Positions 52,318-60,836 of a stretch of 64,000 nt of DNA are shown in pieces. Source of the stretch: [Leptolyngbya] sp. JSC-1 (GTDB lineage: Bacteria; Cyanobacteriota; Cyanobacteriia; Elainellales; Elainellaceae). A model generated the notes under the pieces. The model did no database searches, was not told the DNA's origin, and saw nothing but the letters and a program-made list of their open reading frames with translations. Each line of letters begins with the position of its first letter. The first letter of the stretch is position 1. A program made the translations under genes and the position numbers. The stretch spans positions 557,152 through 621,151 of the forward strand of contig KL662192.1 in assembly GCA_000733415.1 (NCBI GenBank), read 5' to 3'.

Positions 52318-54894
52318 CTAACGCAAATAGGCTGGCGGCGTCGAGGTGGTAATCAGCGGTAGGGTTACAGTAAAGGTGGCTCCTTGGTTTTCGCCCGGAC
52401 TCTCGACCCGAATTTCGCCTCCGTGTAGTTCCACCAACTGCTGCACAATCGCTAGTCCCAAGCCTAGACCGCCGTGCTTACGAGTGATGGAGCTATCGGC
52501 CTGACGAAAGTAGTCGAAAATATAGGGCAGTACCTCGGCTCGAATCCCCTGGCCTGTATCGCTGACTCGGATCTCTGCCTGATCCTGGTTCTGCTCTAAG
52601 TGAATCTCAACTCGGCCTCCGGCAGGGGTGAACTTGACCGCATTTGCCAGCAGATTTTCCACGATTTGCTTGAGACGGTCGCTATCCCCTAGGACGGCAC
52701 CAATGGCATCGGCGCAATGGGCTGTTATTTGAATCGACTTGGCTGTTGCTTCAGATTGCACGGTTTGAAGTGCAGCTTGAATCACCGCAGTTAAATCGAC
52801 TGGCTGTTTATTCAGTAGCAGCTTGCCCCGCATCAGCCGAGAAATGTCGAGCAGGTTCTCGATCAGTTGACTTTGCAGTCTGGCATTGCGCGCGATGGTT
52901 TCTAAGGCGCGATTGGTGATGGTTTCGTTGAATTGGCGCGCTCGCAGAGCCTCGGCCCAACCCAGAATCGAGTTGAGGGGTGTGCGCAGCTCGTGGGAGA
53001 CAATGGCTAAAAATTCGTCCTTCAGCCGATTGGCCTGTTCCAACTCCTCGGCCTGTCGTTGAAGGGCATTGAGGGCAATCTGAAGTTCCCGGCGACGCAG
53101 ACTAACTTCCTCGACCAAGGCTTCCAAATTGTGGCTTTGGCTAGCCAGTTCCTGTTGCAGCAAATCGCGGACTCGCTTTAGCGCCACCAAGTTACCAATC
53201 CGGGCCTTTAGTTCTTCCACCGAAAATGGCTTCATCAGGTAGTCTTGTGCCCCTTGCCGCAACAGTTGCACCCGCAATTCATCGTCGGTCTTGGCCGTTA
53301 GTATCACTACGGGGGTATGGTCCAATTCGGGATGGGTGCGGAGTTGCTGAACCATCTGCTCACCGCTGAGCTGGGGCATCATCACATCACTGACAATCAG
53401 GTCGGGCTGCAGGGCAACGGCTTGCTCCAGGCCAGCTTGTCCGTTGGTGGCGGTGGCGGTGCGATACTCGCTGGCTAGGGTCATCGTGATGAATTGCTGC
53501 ATCTCTAGGTTGTCTTCAACCACCAAAACCAGCGGTTTGCTAGTGGGCGACTCCTGGCTGGGTGGCTCGGTTGCACGCACGGTAAGTTCCTCAACGAGCA
53601 GGTCGGCCATTTCGGTAGCAGGTCCCCAGTCCCCGGCTGAGGTGGCTATGGTGATGCCAGTGATGCCGGCGGGTGGTTGCAGCGGTAGCTCCACGGTAAA
53701 GCAGGCACCACCAATTGGCGCATCGTTCACCGTAATCGTGCCGCCCTGGAGTTCAACAAATTCCTTGGCAATCGCTAACCCCAAACCCGTCCCCCCGAAG
53801 CGACGAGTGGTTCCCCCTTCGCCCTGACTAAACCGTTCAAAGATGGTTTCCCGAAGTTCTATCGGCACTCCCGGACCGCTATCTTCAACAGTGAGTATGG
53901 CTAGGTTAGAGGATGGGGCTGAATTTAGCGTGCAGCAAATGGTGCCGCCATCGGGAGTAAATTTGAAAGCATTGGATAGCAGGTTGAGCAACACGCGCTG
54001 AAGTTTAGCTGCATCTGCTTGGGCCAACAGCGACTCTGGGACTTCCAGTCTAAAGTCAAGCTGCTTTTCCTGAGCCAATCCATCGAAATTAGCGGCTGTG
54101 AGGCATACCAGTTGAGCTAGGTCAATTTGCTGGTACTCTAGCGTCATCTTGCCTGCTTCTAGCTTGGAGACATCGAGCAGGTCATTTACCTGCTTTAGCA
54201 ACAGGCGGGCATTGCGTTTGATCAGTTCTAGAGCCTGCTGGTGCTCTGGATGCAGTCCTGCTTGGTGCAGCAGCTTGTCCACCGGACCGAGAATCAAGGT
54301 TAACGGCGTTCGCAACTCATGGCTGACATTGGCAAAAAACTGAGTCTTGAGCTGGTCTACTTCTTGGAGTTGAGTGTTTAGGGTAGCAAGCTTGTGATTG
54401 GCCGCTTCTAAATGCCGCCGCCGTTCTTCCGAAAGTTTGGCTGCTTCTACCAAGTTCAGTGCTTTGGGCACTAAGGCCGGCAAGACCACCGCCGTAGCCA
54501 CCGAGGCCACCGCCGTGACCACCTTCAAGGCTCCAGACAACCAGTAGGTCGGATACCACAAGGTCCACACCTCCATGAAGTGGGTACTGCCACAGGCAAC
54601 AATGAAGGTGCCAAAGGCCAAAAACATCCAGTGAAACGGAATTTCTCGGCGAGTGCGGTAGACCAGGTAGGCCAGCGTTGCCGAGATTGCCACATAGGCC
54701 AGGGCAATCAAGGAGTCGGAAATTACATGCAGCCATACCAGTTCCGGCTTCCAGAGGTAACAATGCCCGTGCGGCATAAAGCCGTTTGCGCTCAGCAGCA
54801 GATTCCACCAATCTGAAAACGCCATCAGCAGAGCAAGAGTAACGCCAAACACTCCTGCCCCCAAGCCCAGGTCTCGTTGGTTAATCCCAATCAT
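52318..54894 (-). CDS. Hybrid histidine kinase with ethylene-receptor-like membrane domain and two kinase cores
   Basis: An 858-residue protein. The N terminus has an extra helix followed by three helices with the features of ethylene-binding domains: Asp60 in ISDSLIALAYVAI and Cys101-x3-His105 in VACGSTHFMEVWTL, equivalent to the copper ligands of ETR1. The order is then HisKA 1 (FFANVSHELRTPLTLILG), HATPase 1 (LLSNAFKF, GGTGLGLAIAKEF), receiver (VVEDN, LIVSDVMMPQL, TAK, MKPF), HisKA 2 (FLAIVSHELRTPLNSILG) and HATPase 2 (LLANAVKF, GGLGLGLAIVQQL). There is no GAF domain, unlike ETR1/SynEtr1. Two complete kinase cores in one chain are unusual. The ATG at 54894 is chosen over a GTG 3 bp upstream. 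Confidence 0.85.
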   Translation of the reverse strand: MIGINQRDLGLGAGVFGVTLALLMAFSDWWNLLLSANGFMPHGHCYLWKPELVWLHVISDSLIALAYVAISATLAYLVYRTRREIPFHWMFLAFGTFIVACGSTHFMEVWTLWYPTYWLSGALKVVTAVASVATAVVLPALVPKALNLVEAAKLSEERRRHLEAANHKLATLNTQLQEVDQLKTQFFANVSHELRTPLTLILGPVDKLLHQAGLHPEHQQALELIKRNARLLLKQVNDLLDVSKLEAGKMTLEYQQIDLAQLVCLTAANFDGLAQEKQLDFRLEVPESLLAQADAAKLQRVLLNLLSNAFKFTPDGGTICCTLNSAPSSNLAILTVEDSGPGVPIELRETIFERFSQGEGGTTRRFGGTGLGLAIAKEFVELQGGTITVNDAPIGGACFTVELPLQPPAGITGITIATSAGDWGPATEMADLLVEELTVRATEPPSQESPTSKPLVLVVEDNLEMQQFITMTLASEYRTATATNGQAGLEQAVALQPDLIVSDVMMPQLSGEQMVQQLRTHPELDHTPVVILTAKTDDELRVQLLRQGAQDYLMKPFSVEELKARIGNLVALKRVRDLLQQELASQSHNLEALVEEVSLRRRELQIALNALQRQAEELEQANRLKDEFLAIVSHELRTPLNSILGWAEALRARQFNETITNRALETIARNARLQSQLIENLLDISRLMRGKLLLNKQPVDLTAVIQAALQTVQSEATAKSIQITAHCADAIGAVLGDSDRLKQIVENLLANAVKFTPAGGRVEIHLEQNQDQAEIRVSDTGQGIRAEVLPYIFDYFRQADSSITRKHGGLGLGLAIVQQLVELHGGEIRVESPGENQGATFTVTLPLITTSTPPAYLR

Positions 54895-55053
54895 CACGTT
54901 TGCAATTATCAGCCAAACTCAGTTTAGTCTGTAACTATTTTGACTGGTAATGGCAAGATTAGCCTCATCCGAATTGATAGTTGATTGTAAGGGGGGCAAG
55001 GGGAGCCTATCATAGCCGAATTCAGCAACACCCAGCTAGCTTCACTGCTTCTC

Positions 55054-55263
55054 CTAGCGAGAACCACCTGGAGATCTTCTGATTATGATCGGATGCTGGT
55101 CAGTATTATCAGCCAGTATTCGCTGAGCCGTCAGCACTAAATCAGTTACAGACTGCAAAGATTGGGGCTGAATCAGCAATCCCTTTCGTAGCTGACAGCT
55201 CGACAAAGACAAAATTGTGGGCAACAGTAGCACTACAAGTAATACCCCACTAAACAGACGCAT
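55054..55263 (-). CDS. Very small lipoprotein
   Basis: A 69-residue peptide with a signal peptide and lipobox (ILSLSSC, Cys23) followed by 46 residues with basic patches. AGGAGAATTCC precedes the ATG, a strong ribosome-binding site that supports a real gene. Divergent to nothing; located upstream of the ethylene-receptor-like kinase on the same strand. Function unknown. Confidence 0.6.
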   Translation of the reverse strand: MRLFSGVLLVVLLLPTILSLSSCQLRKGLLIQPQSLQSVTDLVLTAQRILADNTDQHPIIIRRSPGGSR

Positions 55264-55769
55264 GGGAATTCTCCTTTGCGTGACGATTTACAGCAACTCA
55301 AACGGCAGCTAAAACAGCAGTTAAAACAGCAGTTAAAACGGTGCTAAAACGGGGTTTCTGCTTTGTTTCAGCTCAAGCGGCTATGATTTTGGTAAGCAAA
55401 ATTAATGAATGAGGAGAAACCTACTGGAGTTTTGATAATTCATCAAACTCTAGAGTGAAAGCAGTTCGAGAACAACAATGGTAACGAAATATCGCAATCA
55501 ATAAGAACAGTAGATTGAATGCACTGTGAGGAATCGATTTACATTCATACAGTACCGAACAAAAAGCTCATATTGTCTTAGGAATTTCAAGACAATTGAA
55601 TAATTTAATTCAAAACGATCAGGTTTCTAATTCAAGAAATTGAAAAAATTCATTTTCTTGAATTTTCAAATATTTATACGTTACGATTTCTGTTTTGAAT
55701 TTCTCAGATCTTTTCTAACTAGAGAAACTCAAGCTATGCTGCTAATAGCAGAGCTGACTTTAGCAAGCT
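55264..55769. other. Intergenic region with direct repeats
   Basis: 506 bp between divergent genes. About four 11-12-bp units of the type cagcagttaaaa lie at 55303-55350, just upstream of the small lipoprotein gene. The rest is AT-rich (notably 55560-55690) and should contain the promoter of the STAND gene. No gene seen. Confidence 0.55.
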
Positions 55770-58244
55770 ATGAATTCCACAGAAATATCAGAATTGATTC
55801 AAGTTGCCGATGCCCAGATCCATGCCAAGCAAGGTAGATCTCTGACGCTCCAGCAAAAAGAAATCCTGCGGCAAGCTCTAGGGGGAAAACGGCTGAAGCA
55901 CATTACGATTGAAGGATATTCTGATTTGACCGTGCAGCAGCTCTATTGCCCAGAACTTTGGAAACTGCTTTCAGAAGCGACTAATCAAAAAGTCAGCATC
56001 AGAACCGTTGCTCTAGTGCTGAGGAACTTGAAAGAACAATCCGTTGGGTTAGAGCCTAGTGCGGCTGAGCTTACAACCCATTCGTTACCTACTGAGGTTT
56101 TCCCAGCTCATTCTTCAACTCCTTCCACCCGTGATTCCGCCCATCAGTCCGCAGAGGTTCCTCCTCGTTCTTCTACCAAGCCCTCCAATCCAGCCTCCTC
56201 CCGAGTTCGCCACAACTTGCCCACTCCTACCTATAGTCGATTTGTGGGGCGAGAATCCGAAATTGCTAAACTGCTAGAGCTACTCTCGCCTCGACACGGT
56301 GCCCATTTGATCAGCATTGATGGCATTGGCGGCGTTGGTAAAACTAGCCTAGTCGTCGAAGTCGCCTATCGCTGTTTGCAAGCCAGCCAAAATTTCGACG
56401 AAACTTTCCAAGGCTTTCCCAGCTTTGATGTCATCATTTTCACCTCGGCCAAACAGCACCTGCTCACATGCTTCAGTCTGCTGCCCCGCATCAGCAAACC
56501 CCATCGCACGCTGCAAGACATCTTTCGGCAAATTGCTCGCACACTAGGTAATATCGAGATCACTGGCATTAATCTGGAGGATCAAATTGAGCGGTTGCAA
56601 GATGCCCTATCGACCGTCAGGACGCTACTGATCGTTGATAACTTAGAAACCGTTGAGAATCAACAGGATGTTTTATCCTTCCTGTATCACGATCTGCCCC
56701 CCACTGTGAAAGCGGTCATTACAACCCGCAGGCAAGGCGTCTTCGTGCCACTGCGGCTATCAGCCCTATCCGCATCAGAAGCATTGCAGCTCATTCAGCA
56801 TGAGGCAGACGAAAAAGGCGTGCATCTAACTCAAGACGAATGCGAGACCTTGTACCAGCGCACGGGCGGAATTCCGGTTGCAATTTACTATGCCATCGGT
56901 CAAATGGTGAGCTGCTATTCGGTGCAATATGTCCTGGAACAACTCTCTCAGTCTAGCAATGACGTAACTCGTTTTTGTTTTGAGCACTCCGTTGCGCTTG
57001 TGCGACAGCAGCCAGCTCATTTTATTTTGATGGCTTTGACTTTTTTTGCTTCACCAATTCAGCGGCAAACCCTGCTAGAGGTAGCATTGCCGCAGGAAAA
57101 TTCAACAGCGGCTTCTAGTCATACAGAAGAACCATTTGCCCAACTCCAAGAGCTATCGCTCGTGTTGCAGTCCCAGGACGGCTATAGTCTGTTGCCCCTG
57201 ACCCGTGAGTATGTAATGGCCGAATTGCCAGCTTATCCAGAATTTGAGCAGGCCGCACGCGAGCGCTGGGTCAACTGGTGCCTCAAGCTGGTACAACGCT
57301 ATGGTGGGCAGAGCCGCTTTGACTGGCAGACGCAAAATGATGTTTTAGAAGCAGAATGGTCAAACATTCAAACCGTGCTGGATTGGTGCCTGCATCAAGA
57401 GCGGTACGAGGATCTATGTAAATTCTGGCAGTATTTGGATGCTCATATTTATTTACAAGGATCTCGTCAAGATCGGCTGAAGTGTTGGGGTGAGCAGTTG
57501 GAATGGATGGACTGGCTGATCCAAATGGCAAAATCGCGAGATCCGGCCCTTGCGATCAAAATCATGGCTAGTCGCGGTTGGATTTACACAACGATCGGAC
57601 AACCTGATGGATTGGCAGAAGCAGAGCGGCTCTACATAGAAGCATGGTCGCTTAATCAAACCCTTGCCCAGAGCCTCGATCAACAGCAGCGCAGTTTGGA
57701 TCTGGCTGTGAATCTGCTGGTGCTACGAGTTCATCAAGGCCAGACAGAAATGCAGCCTTGGCTCGATCATGCCCTGATGCTGCTAAAGCAGGATAGCATC
57801 CCCGAGTCTAAACGCGCTCTACACCTGAGCCGGATTCGCTATTACCAAGGCAGAGCCAGCTTCACACTGGGAGACTATGCTCAGTCGGAGACATACTTTT
57901 TAGAAGCCGTAAAATGTGCCCAAGCCATTAACTGGCAGAAAGTGATTCATCGTTCTCGTAATTGGTTAGCCGATATCGCTACCCATCGCGGAGATTATGC
58001 AACGGCTGCCCAGATCCTGCAGGAAGAATGCCGTAGTGCTGAAGTGAGTCACGACATCTATCAAAGCGCTTGCTGTCAGCAATCCCTGGCCCAATTGGCA
58101 CACATTCAAAACCAGCCAGAAGACGCCCGACGATGGGCATTGCAAGCATTAGATAATTTCGAAAAATTAAGCATGGATGCAGAAGCGGATGCTATCAGGA
58201 CACTGCTACAAACCCTAGCTAAAAGTGCTCCCTCACCAGTGTAG
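55770..58244 (+). CDS. NB-ARC/STAND NTPase with N-terminal vMAP-like helical domain and TPR-like tail
   Basis: An 824-residue protein. Residues 1-90 match the helical domain found at the N terminus of many cyanobacterial NACHT/NB-ARC proteins (LTLQQKEILRQALGGKRL, CPELWKLLSEATNQKVS). A Ser/Pro linker leads to the NTPase: FVGRESEIAKLLELL, Walker A GIGGVGKTSLV, Walker B TLLIVDNLE, sensor AVITTRR and GGIPVAI. The C-terminal half (460-824) is helical with TPR-like units (SRIRYYQGRASFTLGDYAQ, NWLADIATHRGDYATAA). STAND proteins act as ligand-triggered switches in signalling or defence. No effector domain is obvious. Confidence 0.88.
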   Translation: MNSTEISELIQVADAQIHAKQGRSLTLQQKEILRQALGGKRLKHITIEGYSDLTVQQLYCPELWKLLSEATNQKVSIRTVALVLRNLKEQSVGLEPSAAELTTHSLPTEVFPAHSSTPSTRDSAHQSAEVPPRSSTKPSNPASSRVRHNLPTPTYSRFVGRESEIAKLLELLSPRHGAHLISIDGIGGVGKTSLVVEVAYRCLQASQNFDETFQGFPSFDVIIFTSAKQHLLTCFSLLPRISKPHRTLQDIFRQIARTLGNIEITGINLEDQIERLQDALSTVRTLLIVDNLETVENQQDVLSFLYHDLPPTVKAVITTRRQGVFVPLRLSALSASEALQLIQHEADEKGVHLTQDECETLYQRTGGIPVAIYYAIGQMVSCYSVQYVLEQLSQSSNDVTRFCFEHSVALVRQQPAHFILMALTFFASPIQRQTLLEVALPQENSTAASSHTEEPFAQLQELSLVLQSQDGYSLLPLTREYVMAELPAYPEFEQAARERWVNWCLKLVQRYGGQSRFDWQTQNDVLEAEWSNIQTVLDWCLHQERYEDLCKFWQYLDAHIYLQGSRQDRLKCWGEQLEWMDWLIQMAKSRDPALAIKIMASRGWIYTTIGQPDGLAEAERLYIEAWSLNQTLAQSLDQQQRSLDLAVNLLVLRVHQGQTEMQPWLDHALMLLKQDSIPESKRALHLSRIRYYQGRASFTLGDYAQSETYFLEAVKCAQAINWQKVIHRSRNWLADIATHRGDYATAAQILQEECRSAEVSHDIYQSACCQQSLAQLAHIQNQPEDARRWALQALDNFEKLSMDAEADAIRTLLQTLAKSAPSPV

Positions 58245-58272
58245 GTTGCCCAGATCAAAACGACTGCCCAGA

Positions 58273-58710
58273 TTAAAACGCCAATCGAACCACACAATTA
58301 GCAGGCTTGAGTGCATTCAGGCTAGCCCAGTTGAAATGCTGTTGAATCAGCGCTTTTGTGTAATTAAACCGCTCCAACCAGGAGCAACGATCTGCCTCTC
58401 CGCGTGTACCAAATCCATTCTCGTGGAGCAAATCAGCACCAAACAGGATTTGACAGTCTCGAACATACTGGTCTGTTTCCAAATGGGCATGCAGAACTGA
58501 GTCGGTTTCGCGATCAGGCACAAATTCTTGATCGGGATACTGTTGAAAGAGAAACAAAAACTGCTGGTACCGCACCATTGCCTGCTCAATTTGCTGATCG
58601 CTCCAACCCTCGGTTTGAGAAAGCCGTTGAGCAACGGGAGCTAGATCTACTTGTGCTAGCTTGTGAGAAAATTGAGTATATTCTGCAAATCCAGTTGGAG
58701 TGGAGTTCAT
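58273..58710 (-). CDS. Glycine-rich-domain-protein-like (GRDP/DUF1399-type) small protein
   Basis: A 145-residue soluble protein with ETDSVLHAHLETDQYVRDCQ and ILFGADLLHENGFGTRGE, the typical pattern of glycine-rich domain-containing protein-like families in cyanobacteria. The conserved His and Asp residues suggest metal binding, but no activity is known. AGGGAAAG precedes the ATG. Convergent with the STAND gene. Confidence 0.65.
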   Translation of the reverse strand: MNSTPTGFAEYTQFSHKLAQVDLAPVAQRLSQTEGWSDQQIEQAMVRYQQFLFLFQQYPDQEFVPDRETDSVLHAHLETDQYVRDCQILFGADLLHENGFGTRGEADRCSWLERFNYTKALIQQHFNWASLNALKPANCVVRLAF

Positions 58711-58926
58711 AAGGCTTTCCCTGTGTGATGTGTTTCGATGTTTTCATCAAAACTCTGGACTCATTTTGATGCAAGCCTCACTTAAGCCTCAGTCAACTCG
58801 TTGATTGGCTCTTAGATCAGCCTCAGATCATCTTCAGCCACTGCCAACATTCTCAGAGGATGATTGAAAAATGATGAGCTGTGAGTTTAGGCTTCTACGG
58901 CTCTCGCCTATCCTCCTTTTCTGCGA

Positions 58927-58988
58927 GGCTACCAAAGTTACAGCAACTCCACGATTCATACCTCTATTCACCTCTATTCAGCAACGCC
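58927..58988. repeat. Dispersed repeat family 3, copy 2
   Basis: Matches 27047-27098 (ggctaccaaagttacagcaact-cc and gcaacgcc ends) with a duplicated cctctattca unit in the middle. Confidence 0.7.
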
Positions 58989-59070
58989 ATCAGGAAACGA
59001 TTGCTGTCTGACTGTAGTTAAGGCCAATCTGTTGACATTGCGGCAGGAGACTATAAACTGATTGACTAAA

Positions 59071-59174
59071 AGCTTGATTAAAAAGCTTGATTAAAAAGCT
59101 TGATTAAAAAGCTTGATTAAAAAGCTTGATTAAAAAGCTTGATTAAAAAGTTTGACTAAAAAGCTTGACTGGGG
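59071..59174. repeat. Tandem 13-bp repeat, about eight units
   Basis: Six perfect AGCTTGATTAAAA units (59071-59148) are followed by two diverged ones (agtttgactaaaa, agcttgactgggg). Located about 215 bp upstream of the HTH-AAA-like gene. The remaining sequence of 58711-59390 is non-coding, with repeat family 3 copy 2 at 58927-58988. Confidence 0.9.
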
Positions 59175-59390
59175 GCTTGACTAGAAAACTGGCTAAAAGC
59201 AAATCATGCGTGCAGGCCAGATCAAGGCCAAAAAATTAAGACTAAAATAAGTGAGTTCTGACCTGTTTGACTGTAGGGCAATTGCCCAGTCAACGTCTGC
59301 GAAAAGGAATATTCATGAAAGTATCTTTTATATCAATCTAATTGTTTTAACTACTGAATAGCTAGTTAAGAGTTAGTCAAAGGCAGGGTG

Positions 59391-60680
59391 ATGATGAACA
59401 AGCAGGAAAGGAATAGAAACAGCATTCCAGCCTCCATTGACGGACTTGAGCGGATCAAGGCTGAGATGGCAAAGCGAGGATGGCGACGAGAAGATTTAGT
59501 CGAACAGGCGCAAGTCTCTAAGGCAACGGTTGATCGGTTTTTTGCAATGAAGAATGTGGATGCTTCAACCGTTGAATCCATCGCCGAGGTATTGGATTTA
59601 TCGATGGAAACGATTGTGGACGCCAACGTTATCGCCCCACCAGCCAGCTACGAATTTTATATTCGCCGCACTGAAGAAGAAGCCCGATGTTACGCCGCCC
59701 TACAGAAGCCAGGAGCAATTGTGCGAGTCAAGGGGCCGCAGTTGATGGGCAAAACCCTATTCCTGAATGAAGTACTCACCAAACTCAGCCAGCGCATTGA
59801 TTTCCGTAAGGTAGAACTAGACATTGATCGACAGGTGCTCACTAATACAGAAGCTTTCTTCAAATGGCTCTGTGTGTCGGTCAGTATTGAACTAGATTTG
59901 CCGGTCAAGCTCGATGTCTACTGGTTAGATGAGCTAACGCCCAGCCAAAAGATTACTAATTATTTTCAAAAATATGTGCTGACGGAAATGGCTAACCTGA
60001 ATAGCTCCTTGCTGCTGGTTCTAGACCGGGTGGACCATATTTTTGAGAATCTCGATATTATGGACGAGTTTCGTGCTCTGCTGCGGAGCTGGGGTGACAA
60101 AGTGATCAAAGGCAGTACAGCCAGCCAGAAAATCTGGAGCCACTTTCGGCTAGTCACGGTTTATTCAACCGATATTTACGGGTTATCGAATGATATCGAT
60201 TACTCTCCTTTCACCTCGATTGGCACTGACGTTGAACTGTCAGAGTTTGATAACAACCAAATCGAGGAACTGGCCAGACGATACCGATTACGCTGGGAAA
60301 GCAATTATACCGACGAACTGGTAAAACTGGTGGGAGGGCATCCCTACTTGGTGGATACCGCCTTTCTCTACATCAAACATCAAAAAAAGGAAACAGACAA
60401 GGTGCTGAAACGCATCACGGAAACTGCTTGCACTCAAATTGGCATCTATACGAATCATCTGCTACAAATTACCACAGCTCTGGAAAGCTGCGCCGAATTA
60501 AAATTTCAATTTAAAGAGATTGTTACGGTTAATGAAGCAATGCCCATCGCAGCAGTTGATGCCTTTAAGCTATACAGCATGGGCTTAATCCGTCTGATTG
60601 ACGCCTCTGAAAATGTTGCAGCGCCGCGATGTCATCTCTATCAACGATATTTCTATAACTATTTCAAGCGTCAGAGCTAG
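59391..60680 (+). CDS. HTH and AAA-like (AAA_35) ATPase protein
   Basis: A 429-residue protein. Residues about 15-80 form a Cro/XRE-type helix-turn-helix (MAKRGWRREDLVEQAQVSKA, TVDRFFAMKNVDASTVESIA). The rest is an AAA-like domain: KGPQLMGKTLFLNEVL (Walker A region), LLLVLDRVDHIF (Walker B), a conserved STDIYGLSNDIDYSPFTSIG and LVGGHPYLVDTAFLYI near the end. This family (AAA_35) is common in cyanobacteria and belongs to STAND-like ATPases. GTG 59388 and ATG 59394 are alternative starts. It is 156 bp upstream of a second AAA_35 gene on the same strand and may regulate it. Confidence 0.85.
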   Translation: MMNKQERNRNSIPASIDGLERIKAEMAKRGWRREDLVEQAQVSKATVDRFFAMKNVDASTVESIAEVLDLSMETIVDANVIAPPASYEFYIRRTEEEARCYAALQKPGAIVRVKGPQLMGKTLFLNEVLTKLSQRIDFRKVELDIDRQVLTNTEAFFKWLCVSVSIELDLPVKLDVYWLDELTPSQKITNYFQKYVLTEMANLNSSLLLVLDRVDHIFENLDIMDEFRALLRSWGDKVIKGSTASQKIWSHFRLVTVYSTDIYGLSNDIDYSPFTSIGTDVELSEFDNNQIEELARRYRLRWESNYTDELVKLVGGHPYLVDTAFLYIKHQKKETDKVLKRITETACTQIGIYTNHLLQITTALESCAELKFQFKEIVTVNEAMPIAAVDAFKLYSMGLIRLIDASENVAAPRCHLYQRYFYNYFKRQS

Positions 60681-60753
60681 ATGTGGATGGGTAGATGGGT
60701 AAATGGGTAGATGGCAGCTTCGTAGCAGTTGGGTGGATGGCAGACAGAGCAAT

Positions 60754-60778
60754 GTTTATTATAAAGTGCTCTGGTTAG
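60754..60778. repeat. Dispersed repeat family 2, partial copy C
   Basis: The 3' flank of the family (tataaagtgctctggttagtaa) recurs in the gap between the HTH-AAA-like and AAA-pseudokinase genes, preceded by gatgggta-type tandem units (60681-60720). The 5' flank is missing. Confidence 0.6.
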
Positions 60779-60836
60779 TAACCTTAGAATTTAGAATCGG
60801 CAGATTATTTATTCCCCATGGTTGGAATCAATACAG

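Noticed and set aside
59071..59174. CRISPR array
   Set aside because: The 13-bp units are directly adjacent without spacers and no cas genes are present.
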